Source of the DNA: Erigeron canadensis
Lineage: Eukaryota; Streptophyta; Magnoliopsida; Asterales; Asteraceae
DNA: 64,000 nucleotides
Direction of reading: 5' to 3'
Assembly: GCF_010389155.1 (NCBI RefSeq)
Contig: NC_057769.1
Location: 34,829,548 to 34,893,547 of the forward strand
The stretch's first letter is position 1; every line of letters starts with the position of its first letter. Shown here piece after piece: positions 33,501 through 45,155 of this stretch. The position numbers and the translations under genes were made by a program. The notes under the pieces are model-generated. The model was not told the origin of the DNA and searched no databases. It was given only the letters and a program-made list of their open reading frames with translations.

Positions 33501-36500
33501 CATTACCAATCACATATCTAACATGATCTCTAATCATATCTCTAATTTCTAACATGGTTTTCCAACCCCAACTGTCATTATTATCTACTGCAACAACCCA
33601 AATACTTTTTCCTTTTAATTTGACTATATTTACCCATTTAGCCCATAAGGACTCCTTATTTTCCAAGATTTTCCAGAATTGCCTAACTAGCAAGACTTCA
33701 TTCCATTTCTTCATATCCCTTAACCCTAATCCTCTTTGTTCTTTAGGCTTACACACATCCTTCCATGCCACTCTTGCTTTCCCCTTAGCAGAATCTCCAG
33801 AGTTCCAAAGAAAGCTTTTAAATAGCTTTTCAATGTCCTTTATCACAGATTTAGGAAGCATATACACTGAAGCCCAATAATTTTGCATTGAGGCCAGTAC
33901 CGAAGCAATTAACCGAATCCTCCCAGCATATGATAAAGTTTTATTTCTCCAACACTCTATTTTGCTTCTAACCTTGTCAATCAATACCTTACAGTCAGCT
34001 ATTCCTAGTTTCTTTGCTAATAATGGCACTCTTAGATATCTAACTGGTAGCTTACCACACTTGAAAGGTAATATTTGAATCATATTCTGCTTATCTCTTC
34101 CTGGTATACTTCCAAAGAAAATGATAATTTTCCTAAATTAGGAAGTAGACCAGATACTTTTGAGAACTCATCCAAAGACTTCTTAACCACTTTGGCAGAT
34201 CCAACATTGCCTTTGCATACAACAAAAAGGTCATCAGCAAAGCACATATGAGATAGTTTGAGTTCCTTGCAACCAAAGTGATACTCATATTCACTGGATT
34301 CCTCAATGTTCTTGCACATAATGAGATTGAAAACTTCCATAACCAAGGTAAACAAATATGGAGATATAGGATCCCCCTGCCTTAATCCTCTTCCACCTTT
34401 AAAATATCCATGTATTTCCCCATTTAAACATATAGAAAACTTAGTAGATGTAACACAAGCCATAATCCAACCCACCATTTTCTTATCAAACCCAAAATTC
34501 TTCTAAATATTTTTCAGAAAACTCCAGCTCATAGTATCATATGCCTTTTGTATGTCTATTTGCATAGCACACCTTTTGGGACCACTTTTCCTATTATATC
34601 CCCTTAAAAGCTCTTGAGCAATTAAAATGTTATCTTGAATGTGTCTTCCAGTAATAAAGGCACTCTGATTAATATGAATTATCTTTACAAGACCCTCCTG
34701 AATTCTCTTAGTGAGAATTTTGCTTATGCACTTGTAAATCACATTGCAACAAGCAATAGATCTAAAGTCTAACACCTTAACCTTATTAGGAGTAGCTATC
34801 TTAGGAATTAAAGCAATAAGGGTAGCATTTATCTCACTAAGCAGCTTTCCTTTTCTGAAAAATTCCTTAACAACAAGACATACATCTCTTCCAATTATTA
34901 CTATCTATGTCTAAGATGGCTTCTTTTATTTCAATATCAGTCACATCTCTGGTCATTCCTCTTGCATCCTCCTCATTCAGAACATTTTTGAAGATTCTCT
35001 CCATTAATGGGCTAATGGCTCCACATCATCAGTTTTCCTAAGAAACTTATTAAAATGATTCACAAACTGTGGTGCTACCTCATCTCCTTCATATCTATTA
35101 CCATCTTCATCACAAATAGATTCCATTTTATTCTTATTTCTTCTGGCTTTCAGCATGCTATGAAAGTAAGAAGTATTCCTATCTTCTTCTTTAAGCCATT
35201 TCACCTTCACTTTTTGCTGTAACAACTTATTTTCCTCATTTGCAGCATTAACATATCCATTTGAAGAATTAATTGGTTGTTTTCTAAGATCAACATTATG
35301 AGGATCCTTGTCACAAGCTTTTGGTCCTTTCTTAACTTGTCCTTCAAAACTCTAGCATTCTCAAATACATTCCCCTTACTCCAACTAATTTTAATAAGAG
35401 GCTTTTTGAGTTTCTTTAGATTTTGCACTAACCTATATGTATAACAGCCATAAATATTATCATCCCACTCTTTTTTAACGTCATCCAGAAATTCATCTTT
35501 CTCTGTGATGAAATTTGAAAATCTGAAAGATCTTGTTTTCCTAAAAATCACATCTCTAATATTCAATACAGCAGGGCTATGGTAAAAATACCCCATGAGC
35601 CTTCTGAAATCTCCTTAAAAATTCTTCATTAACCATGATCCTCTCCAGCTTCTTTAAGATATTACACTGTTTTCTCTTTAAAGATTTAGTCCATGTAAAA
35701 TAAAATCCATTACTCCCAATGTCATCAATCTCGAGCAAATTAACGGCATCCCTGAACTCATTCATTTCATTTGTGGCAGCAGAACCTCGAGATGAATGCT
35801 TCTCAATGCCAAGGGGAACATTAAAATCCCCCATCAAAATCCATGGACACTTATCAAGTTATCAACAAAAGCCTTTTGCTTACCAAGTTCCTTCCATAGT
35901 ACTCTTCTCTCTACTCCATTATTACTTGCATATATAATACTGCAATACACTTTGAATTTGCTACTAACTACCTCAATACTACATAGCATTGCTTATTTGG
36001 TCATATCAATCACCATTATTTTCACCATATTAGGGTTCCATCTAAGCATTATTCTACAACATGTAGGACTATGCTGTCTGTTAGAACTCCATTCCCAATT
36101 ATTAAAGATTTTATTACCAATTTTGTTCACTGCATTCACTTTCAAATGTGTTTCAAGCGCTGCACAAACCTGCAGCCTCTCATTCTTAATAAAATTAACC
36201 ACTTTATTCTGTTTGAATTCAGGATTCATTCCTCTAATATTCCAGCTTGCAATTTTCAACTCCATTAAAATAATTTCTAACTAGCAATACTCAATTAAAT
36301 AGTTGAGTATCACTACCTATTATTTCATCAGCAACCAAATTAATGGTTGTTTCAGTCTCATCAATAATAAAATCCTTTTCTTCACAGCTGACACCTTCCA
36401 TGTGTCCATTCTCCCATCTATTCTTGAAGTAATTTATCATTTTCTTAGACCAGTTCTTAGTTACTTCTATAGATGGTTGTTGTTTCCTCAAAATATACTT

Positions 36501-39500
36501 GTCAACAATCAATTTTTCCCCATATTCCACTTCAGAACTATGCTCATCCATTCCATTATCCTCTTTCTAAAACTGCAAATTTATTAGTATTTTCTCCTTT
36601 ATTCTTTTTCTTTTTACTACCCTCATCTCTATTCTGACCTTTCTCCTGACCTTTGCTTTTCCATACCTTCTGTTTAGGGGTCTTTCTATATGCATTCTTC
36701 ATTCCTTGTTTCATTTGCTTATTTCTTCTACCCCTTACCCATTTAAAATCGTCATTCTACATCTCATTATCCTTAATAACAAACTCACTACCTTTCTCCT
36801 TAAGACTAACCTTTTCCTTACATGCCTCATTAAAATGCCCAAATACTTTGCAGTGACTACACATCATTGGTTTCCAGTTATACTCTACATCCACAATTTT
36901 AGTTCTTTTGGTATTCATCAAAACATCCTTATATACTATCTCAATTTTGTCTTGCAAACTCTTACTAGCATCAATTTCCACCATAACTCTAGCATACCCA
37001 AGCCTACCAGAACCATGATGATGCATAGCAGTAGTCATACTATCCATTTTCAAAGGTGTACCCAATCTACTAGCCAAAGTACTAATGCCTCTTACAGTCC
37101 ATGCTTCTAATGACACATGCACTATCTTAATCCATATAGGAATCTTACTAGGTTCAGTTTTCTCGACATTGACTTCAGGATTCCATTCATGCACCACCAA
37201 AGATTTACCATTCACCATCCAAGGGCTTTGTTCAATCACAATATTCATCCTTTCCATATTCCTAAACTTGAAGTAACATATGTCATTATTATCTTTCATA
37301 ATTTCTCCTAAACCAAATTTTCCCCACATCTTTCTCACATTATACCTTAATTCATTCAAAGACATCTTACAGCCCACAAAAAATCCACAAGCAGTAAATT
37401 GCCATTTCTTACTTCCTTCAAGCACTAATTCTTCCTCAAATAGTCAAATATAACAACCTCTTCTCCTAGATCATTCATACTCCTAGATCATTCATAGCAG
37501 TAGGTACAAGGAACAGATCTTTTCCTACTTCTTGGCTATTCTTATTCACAATCTTAGCATATGACATATCATCATTTCCAGTTTGTTCAATATTAACACT
37601 ATTATCAGCAAAATTATTACCAATAGGAACAGAATTAGCACCTGTATTGCTCTCCATATTTGCACCTTGCATACCTCCTGTCTCCATTTCCTTCCCAGTT
37701 TCTTTTTTCCCTCATCACTTCTAAATTCTTCAATGGAACAGTTCAGGCTCCCACCATCATCATTCTGACCAAGATTAGAACCTTCACTTCCATTAAAAAA
37801 CTCAGTATTCTTCTTCCCCTGCCTTTTGCTGACGTCAGCATCTCCATCATTACTATTCACATCATTTTCACCTTTATTCTGGCTTACCTTCTTATTATTT
37901 AGCACATAATCACCTAAATTCAGTGGAGTTTTGGTATTTCTAGAAGATGATCTTCTTTTCGTCATTTATAGAAAAAATCCCAAATTCTAGGGTTTTTATT
38001 ATGTAAATTTTTTTTGAAAATTACTCCGATAGTGATGTGCGGACGGTAAAATAGAGTGGAAATATAAAAAGAATGAAGAAAAATGATGGTGATTTGAGGT
38101 GGAATTGAAGGATTTATCAATGGCAAAAGCGGTTACAAAAGTAACTAACTTTCACGCCAATTCGCCATCGAGAGAGAGAAATGATTGATTTTAAAATTAA
38201 AATTGAATTACTAATGCATGTTTGTTTCATGGATAAGATTACAAAAGTTGGAAAGATACCAATTACTTGATGAAAAGATCATTGGTGACATTAAATTGCG
38301 AGAACTTAAAAGTTCGTTTTGCAGAAAATATGAATTGGAAGTATGATACACTTAGCGGGCTTTACATGATATGTTGGGGAACATTCCAAGCCCTTACCCC
38401 TCGTATTTTTTTATAGCTCTCTTTCATAATCCTTTTAATGATCTGACATATGAACGCTTATATAGTTGTTAGATGGTATGCCTTTTGCTTTTGGTTAGTA
38501 AGCGATAAATTTTATGGTGTGTTTTTAATGCTTTGGTTAAATTTTATGTTTCTTGATTCACTTTTTCAATTGTAGGTGGGCATTTATGGTTATGCAGCAT
38601 ATTCGGCTAGTAAGTTTGGCCCAAGGGGTTTGGCAGAAGCACTGCAACAAGAAGTTATTGCTGACGACATTCACGTGTCACTTATATTCCCCCCAGACAC
38701 AGATACACCTGGGCTCGCAGAAGGTTCAACCTCCCTCTTCTCTCTTTAAATTTTCTGGCATGTGATGTCATTAGCCATGCAAGTATGCAACTTATACTAT
38801 ATGCAATTGCCTTTATGTGTTCAGTGTTCTTTTTTCTGTCATTAACAAAGTTTAGTTCTGTTCTCAGTATGCTTAGTAGTTAACATGAAGGAAAATCTAT
38901 AAAGGTTTACAATAAATGACTTCTAATATGCGGAGTTTGTATAGAGATAATAAACACATAATAGATGTCCAAATAATAAGTCCATGTCAAAGGGTTGGTC
39001 TTTAAAGTTATTAAGCATTTAGCTAGGCAGTCTTTCACTTTCTACTTGCTAAACATTTTGGAGTTCATGGGCTCACAATGCAAAATTGCAAGTTGCTCTG
39101 TTCTAATCTTGTAAGCTTAGCAATATATCTGATATATTTATCTTCCATAACCTTTATTGGTTCATTTGAATATACGTGGATAAAATACGTTGGTGTTCAA
39201 ACATAACCTTTGACGCTATGCTAGGAGTTTAAGTTTGGCCAGTTCTAGTCTTCTTCAGCTAATACAGTAATGTTTTTACCTTGAAGAAACTCTGCTTTAT
39301 GACGGTGTTTCAGGTCGGGTGTGTCATGGTTTTGATATTTAGTAGGCCTTAAGTTTTAAGATGTCTTTTATGTCCCAAGAGTTTAGACTTAGAGCTTTAG
39401 CACCATTATAACTTTCTGATTTTGTTCTTATTTGAGGCTGTAGATGTTTTTGATATTTTGTAGGGAAGTTAATTAACATCTTGCGGGATATAACATTTCT

Positions 39501-39897
39501 GTGATACGAATTTGATTGGCTGAGATGTGTAGTGGCAATCTGATCACAAGCTTCCTCTGTCTGCCTTTTCTCACTTCATTTTGATAAGCATTTGTCTGTT
39601 ACAGAGAACAAAAGAAAGCCACGATTGACAAGCATCATAGCAGCATCCTCTGGTGCAATGAAAGCTGATGAGGTTGCAAAGAAAGTATTGAATGGTATCA
39701 AATCTGGATCTTTTTTTGTCCCCTGCAACTTCGAAGGATTCTTGTTGTCCATAGCAACAGCTGGTCTCTCTCCTCAGAGATCATATCTCATGGCGTTTGT
39801 TGAGGTTATTTCTGCCGGTCTCATGCGTATTGCAGGATTGTGTTTTCAGTGGACCTGGTACGGAAGCATTGAAAAGTTTCATGCACAACCGAAATAG
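30593..39897 (+). CDS. TSC10: 3-ketodihydrosphingosine reductase, copy 1
   Basis: Three exons, 30593-31129, 38576-38723 and 39605-39897, join to 325 codons plus stop. The junction phases equal those of copy 2. An N-terminal membrane segment (LIVLIPLTILLIILKLI) is followed by an SDR fold: cofactor motif GGSSGIG, VLVCNEG in the NNAG position, MSSQAGQ, and the active-site YSASK. The reductase turns 3-ketosphinganine into sphinganine with NADPH in the ER membrane, the second step of sphingolipid synthesis. Intron 1 is about 7.4 kb because a LINE sits in it in antisense. Intron 2 is 881 bp. Exon 2 has FGPRG where copy 2 has FGLRG, but keeps the family's FPPDTDTPG. All exons are open, so it can be functional if the long intron is spliced. 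Confidence 0.88.
31405..31864. repeat. Minisatellite of about four 111-119-bp units with TTAGG runs
   Basis: Located in KDSR-1 intron 1. The block TAAGTATATG recurs at 31461, 31572, 31691 and 31804; each unit also holds GTTAGGTT and AATTGGCCCACGATAGACCG. Units 3 and 4 are closest to each other. Short TTAGG runs (up to three) mark unit junctions. Confidence 0.85.
32700..36265 (-). pseudogene. LINE ORF2 (endonuclease/reverse transcriptase), frameshifted
   Basis: Domains in order on the minus strand: endonuclease start MELKIASWNIRGMN (36265) and MMGDFNVPLG (35837); RT segments FRSIACCNVIYKCISKIL and INQSAFITGRHIQDNIL (about 34650-34770), QGDPISPYLF and the catalytic CFADDLF (about 34250-34380); then the C-terminal zinc-binding region HAFILWLAVQGRL ... 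CAFCKGEGDSHEHLFFHC (about 33030-33150). At least five frame changes or stops separate these, so no active enzyme is made. Confidence 0.75.
36291..37965 (-). pseudogene. LINE ORF1 (nucleic-acid-binding), frameshifted
   Basis: Starts at ATG 37963-37965 with a basic, Ser/Asn-rich leader (MTKRRSSSRNTKTPLNLGDY). It shifts frame near 37560-37690, then shows the DUF4283-like part (FFVGCKMSLNELRYNVRKMW ... WMVNGKSLVVHEWNPEVN) and an intact CCHC knuckle, CSHCKVFGHFNEAC. A degraded C-terminus with NKFAVLEKE follows. Such proteins bind the LINE RNA. Confidence 0.7.
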
Positions 39898-41971
39898 TAA
39901 GTGTTTAGTGAAATATTGATCCAAAATCGTTCTTGGCTCTAGTATGATAATCAATATATTTCCAAATTTAGAATAGCCAAACCCACAAATCATTAGCATT
40001 AAGATCAAATGAGGAAGATTGATTGACTGAAATTACATGGACCAAGTTCGAACTCAATAAGGAGTAGAAAGATTGTCCTTTCTCAGATAGTATCAGCCAG
40101 CAGGAATACCTTCCACACTTAAAAATGACACAAGTAGATGCGGCTAGACGGGAGGGTTTGGATAATAGGTTAATTTTGGTATGTCCCGAATTGGTACAAG
40201 CGAAGATGGGCCATTGATCATAGTTGCAAAAAGATTACTTAATCTCATCAGGTTAAAAAGAAGGTATGAAATTAAAGTACATATAAAATGGGACGCTTAA
40301 CCTATATATGTATTTTTTTCTCCTGTTTCAGTGACAATAGTGTTCCCCTTTTTTGTGACCCATTAACACTCTGCATCCAATTCTAAACGTCTTGAATGAT
40401 GATGTGTTAACTATGATTTAAAAAACAGTTATCAAATTATGAATTATAGATATCTGATTAAAATGATATAGAGATTGTACGTGTTAGCTATTTTTAATAT
40501 TCAACCTGTTTGAGATAATTTGCATTGTTAATCATCCCTCCTAGATGTATGTTTTAAACATTTGAACAGGTCTACTTATGCTTTATTTTTTTCATGATGA
40601 AATATTTTGGACAAAGCACTCTTGTTACTTGTATGGAATAATAATACGCACATACATACTTTACGAGTTTATGAGCGTTCCAGTTTCAACAAACATTTTG
40701 ATTTGATATTGCAGATCATCCAATCTTCGGAGCTGGGATGCCTATATGCTGCAATACGTAAGGATCCTAGTTATGGACTGAATTTGAGGCCAAACTAGCA
40801 GCATCTGCGTGTATTGCACTTCACAGAATTCTTTTCCATTTGCTCCTTATTGTCTTAAAAAGTTTTGGAAAATACTCTTACGAAGAACCGGTGGGTGATG
40901 GATCGTTCTACAAAAGTGGGATTATTGCCGTGTTCTTTGTTTCACACTTGTTCATTTCATAGTTTTGACTAATGAACAAACATTTGGTCTGATCAAGCAT
41001 CCTTTAGTTTATTGATGTGAAGTAGTAGATTGAGATTATAATGGACCACAGTTTATGTTTAATCCATGTAACCTCTGTAGCACAACTGGTGTGCAAATAG
41101 TATTATTTATGAAGGCCCTTGATTATTGGAAAGTTAGCACAAAACACCTCTCCATGAACCCGCACCATGCTTAACCAAGAAATAAGTAACAACCCAAACC
41201 ATGAAAAGTTTGGAGAAAGTCCTAAAAAATGTCCAATATCAAACCATTGATGAATAAACTTACACCCTTTATAAGTACTATAACTCCAATTTGATCTATC
41301 CAAACTGATGGGTTGGGCAATGGGTCAAAACAATAAGCTTTTAGGGTGAGTAGATCTGACCCGAGATGCTTTCAGTCACATTACCATGTATTTATATAAT
41401 CAAGCAGTGAGTAGAATATGGTTACAAAAACTAGATTATTTCAATAACAATGACTATTTCTTATAAAATGATTTAAGATGGTTTATGCATTAAAGATGCA
41501 TTTCAATAATAAGCCTTCAACTTGTTTGCCCTGATCAACCCATTTCTTAGTTTGTTTCGGTTTTTTTTTTTTTTATTTAATTTTTTTGCCATTGATACAT
41601 CGTACCCATAAGCTGTATTTTAGTGTTTATTTTCTATTCATTCTTTGGATCCAATGGCTTTGAGTTACTGCCTCATAACACTAATAGACAGTGGTTTTGA
41701 AAGTTAGGTTTTCTTTAGGTAGGTTATGATGTTTATGCATTCAGTTATTCACATAACACTAATAGCCAGTGGTTTTTAAAGTTAGGTTTACTTTAGGTAT
41801 GCTATGATGTTTATGTATTTAGCTATTTATATCAGATAGTAGTATTTGTTTATTTGGGACACTCTTTGATGTTAACAGTTACTTTTATAAATGCATACTG
41901 GAACTCATATTGATCACTAGTTGAATATACTGGGCAGAGGCGGTTTAAACTAATTAGTCCTTGCAGCATCT
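39898..41971. other. Spacer between the KDSR copies
   Basis: Holds the KDSR-1 3' region. A segment after TTGATATTGCAG at 40703-40714 could be a spliced 3'-UTR exon, which is speculative. Near its right end is a 78-bp tandem duplication. No independent gene recognised. Confidence 0.35.
41674..41829. repeat. 78-bp tandem duplication upstream of KDSR-2
   Basis: Two diverged copies start at 41674 and 41752; both carry CATAACACTAATAG, CAGTGGTTTT and TATGATGTTTATG. They lie 140-300 bases before the KDSR-2 start codon. Confidence 0.85.
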
Positions 41972-43108
41972 ATGGCGGATGTTGATCTCTCGTTTCTTGC
42001 AATTTGTGTTCTCATCCCATTCTTTTTTCTCATCTTCCTCAAATTCATTGTCCGTCCTCACCCTGTCACAATTCCAATCAAATCGCGCCATGTGTTTATC
42101 ACCGGTGGATCCACTGGCATCGGCTTAGCTCTAGCTCGCCTTGCTGCAGCTGAAGGTGCTCGTGTCACTATATTAGCTCGCAACCTTGAGAAGCTGGAGG
42201 AGGCTAAGACCTCTATCCATCGCTCCACTGGCATGGATGTCGCTATTGTGAGTGCTGATGTATGTGACTTTGAAGCTGTTAAGAATGCCATTGAAAGTGC
42301 TGGCCCCATTGATGTTTTGGTTTGTAATCAAGGCGTTTTTGAAGCTCAAGAGATTGACAATCTGGATATGAAGGCCATTAAGAACATGATTGATGTGAAT
42401 TTGATAGGAAATTTTCATCTGGTTAAGGCTGCGTTGCCAGGAATGAAAAAGCGGATGGGTAGGGAGCCAGTTTCTATATCATTCATGTCGTCTCAGGCCG
42501 GTCAGGTACTGTGTCTGTTTTCTAAGTTTACTGCTATTACATATAATTCTCTAAATATTATTGTTTGTTAATCTACTTTTTCAATTGTAGGCGGGCATTT
42601 ATGGTTCTACGGCATATGCAGCTAGTAAGTTTGGCCTAAGGGGTTTAGCAGAAGCGCTGCAACAAGAAGTTATTGCTGACAACATTCATGTGTCACTTAT
42701 ATGCCCTCCCGAGACAGAGACAGCTGCTTTGTTGAAAGGTTTAACCTCCATCTCAATTCTCCCGTCACCCTTTTGGTTCTCCCATCTTTTTGACCAGTTT
42801 TTATGTTTGTTGCAGACAGAGAAAGAAGGCCGAGACTGACAGGCATCATAATATCATCCTCTCCTGCAATGCAAACTGACGAGGTTGCAAAAATAGCATT
42901 AAATGGTATAAAAGCTGGTCGGTTTTTTGTCACATGCAACGCTGTAGGGATGTTGTTGTCTATAGCAACTAGTGGTTGCTCTCCTCAAAAATCAGTCCTC
43001 ATGGCATTCATTGAGATTATTTTCATTGGGGTAGCGCGTATTGCAGCATTGTGCTTTCAGTGGACTTGGTACAAAAGTATTGAGAAGTACCATGCTCAAC
43101 AGAAATAG
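41972..43108 (+). CDS. TSC10: 3-ketodihydrosphingosine reductase, copy 2
   Basis: Exons 41972-42505, 42591-42738 and 42816-43108 join to 324 codons plus stop. Introns are only 85 and 77 bp. The protein has an N-terminal hydrophobic anchor (LAICVLIPFFFLIFLKFIV), cofactor motif GGSTGIG, VLVCNQGVF, MSSQAGQ and YAASKFGLRG with the catalytic Tyr and Lys, then a C-terminal hydrophobic region. It is clearly a tandem paralogue of the 30.6-39.9 kb gene with identical intron positions. It differs in the loop after the catalytic helix: CPPETETAALLK replaces FPPDTDTPGLAE, a usually conserved motif that may touch substrate or membrane. The expected role is ER sphinganine synthesis; a shifted preference is possible but unproved. 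Confidence 0.9.
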
Positions 43109-43542
43109 TAGTGTTTGCTGAAGTAAAACCCGTGTTCTAAAAACAAAAGGAATTTTACGGTAAAGCAGATCTATGTGTATTTCCTTTCATATATGTTGAA
43201 AGTTACCGTTCTGAAATGCATGTAATTACATTCTATATTGTGCCAATGTTGCAGCGTCCATCATGATATATTTTGTTGCGTCTTGATACACTTTAGCGTT
43301 CACTCCAATCAGAGATAGAAAGTTGTCGTTAGCTTATCGACATTTGTTTCTTGCTTCTTAGTTGTGGGATTGGGTACATATATGAAAGCTTCACCGAGTC
43401 AATGAGAAAGAGCTAGCAAATGCCCATCACAAACCAATTCTTTTTATTGAATAATTTTAGGTTGAATTTACTTTCAGCTGGTTCGAGTCAAACTTCATTC
43501 AGTTTGAATACTATCTTTAAATGCATATAAACTTATCTTCTT

Positions 43543-43676
43543 TATAAAGAAGGATTGTTTTCTACAACTATTTTTAGAAACATTATGAGATGTCAAGATC
43601 ATATATTTAATAAAGAAGGATTGTTTTTTACAACTATTTTTAGAAACATTATGAGGTGTCAAGATCATATATTTTT
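43543..43676. repeat. 67-bp tandem duplication
   Basis: Two nearly identical adjacent units start at 43543 and 43610, each with ATAAAGAAGGATTGTTTT and AACATTATGAG(A/G)TGTC. Confidence 0.85.
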
Positions 43677-44867
43677 TAAAAATGTTTATCTTTCATTTAT
43701 GATGTCATATTTAAAAAAACTCATTTAATGCTTATTTAAAATTTCTAATCCTTTAATTTTTTCTATATAATATTTTGAAATGCTTTTCTATACTTTGTTA
43801 ATGTAATAGGTATTCTTCATATCAAGTTATAATATATCGATAACAAAAATTAGATACATTCTTTTTGGTTTTAAAATTTTAATTACAACACCCGGGTTGA
43901 ATCCGTATCGATTAGCTAGTTCATATAATAACAAGATGAGGAGTTCACATAAACTAAATTTCAGTTTTAATGAAGTTTGTCGAGTCCCATGTGTGTTTAC
44001 CAGTTTATGGTTATGTAATGTAAATATTTATGATCAAGCTCATATCAATTGTGCCTTTTTTTAAATGGCCCATTTTGACTCGTTATCCAAACTCAACCTC
44101 ACAGCCGGCTTAACAATTTTGGGTTTGGTGGTAGCTTAAGGCCTACACATGTTATAGCCTCCAATTTTTTCTGTATTGGATTTAGGTATCTTTAATTTTG
44201 GGCTTATATTTACCTTTTGACTCGGAACTTAAAAATTTACTTTTAAAAAAACTAGAAAAATAAACTTAATTTGTATAAATATTTTAAACTTTTCTTGTAC
44301 ATACAAAAGGTAAATAAAGAAAAATTAACTCAATCATATATAAATGGTTTAGTTTATTTTTATCGGTTTCAAATCCTGCTAAATATAGAAGGTATTGTAG
44401 GAAAATTTAAGATCAGGCCCCAAAAAATTAGTGGCTCGCTTAAGCCCCAAAAAATAATTATGGATTTATGGATAAAAATAATTTTTGAAAAATAAACGAA
44501 CACAGATTAAAATATCAAATCGAATGTATCATAGATATCACGTCCGACAAATAAAGGTATCATATGAATCAAGAAACGCCTAAACTTTCGCTCTATAACT
44601 TGTTTGTATCCGTTAAGTTAATGAGGGGCCTCTTTAGTCTTTAGCCTATTCATTTATCGGATTTATTACAACTAGATCGAACTCTATAAGCACCTATATT
44701 TTAAGCTTTCAACTCCAATGAATGACATCACTGACATGAACGTTCGAGATATATATTAGAAAGTGTAGTGTGTTGGTGATTGCCATGGCACATTTGTTGT
44801 CCTATTTTGCCTTTAAAACATGTCAACAATAAACTAAACTTATTTGTTTTGTGGGAAAGCAATTCCC
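43677..44867. other. AT-rich spacer downstream of KDSR-2
   Basis: No gene is recognised. Words related to GGCTTAAGCCCCAAAAAAT occur near 44110-44455, suggesting decayed transposon DNA. Confidence 0.3.
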
Positions 44868-45155
44868 ATTATAGCTCAATGGTTAAGCATCAGTTTTACA
44901 TGCTTTAGGTCTCAAGTTCAAGACATGAGAAAGTCATTTTAAGGAGTTTTCACAAAGTCCTCCAGTGAAACAGGTTTGAGTCCTGCAGAGGGGGCAGAGT
45001 TTTATCCCAATTAAATGTTATGCCTTTGGGCGGTTTAGTTGAGAGTTTCTCCTCCTAATAGGTATTAAGGATGAAGGGGATCTCTAGCGCGGATCCGGTT
45101 AAAACAACGTAAGCTAGATCCCCTGTTGCGAGCAACCTTTTAAAAAAAAAATTGT
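44868..45155 (+). mobile_element. tRNA-derived SINE, near full length (family A)
   Basis: ATTATAGCTCAATGGTTAAG is a box A and GGTCTCAAGTTCAAGAC a box B. Further blocks match the other two copies: CAGGTTTGAGTCCTGCAG, TAGCGCGGATCCGGTTAA, ACGTAAGCTAGATC. It ends in an A run at about 45142-45151. Confidence 0.65.

Larger units (their letters stand above)
32252..38238 (-). mobile_element. L1-type LINE retrotransposon in KDSR-1 intron 1
   Basis: Read on the minus strand. It contains ORF1 (DUF4283-like, CCHC) and ORF2 (endonuclease, reverse transcriptase, zinc-binding domain) and ends in an A-rich tail (32252-32265 on the plus strand as T's). TTACAAAAGTT occurs at 32243-32253 just outside the tail and at 38239-38249, a likely target duplication. 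A second match to TTACAAAAG at 38133 leaves the 5' end uncertain by about 100 bases. At near 6 kb it is close to full length. Both ORFs carry frameshifts, so it is dead. It is antisense to KDSR-1. Confidence 0.8.

Noticed and set aside
33232..37902. Many plus-strand open frames in the 33-38 kb region
   Set aside because: They are antisense shadows of the LINE ORF1/ORF2 on the minus strand and show no own domains.
40607..40798. 63-residue open frame after KDSR-1
   Set aside because: No similarity to any family; at most a 3'-UTR exon. Not called as a gene.
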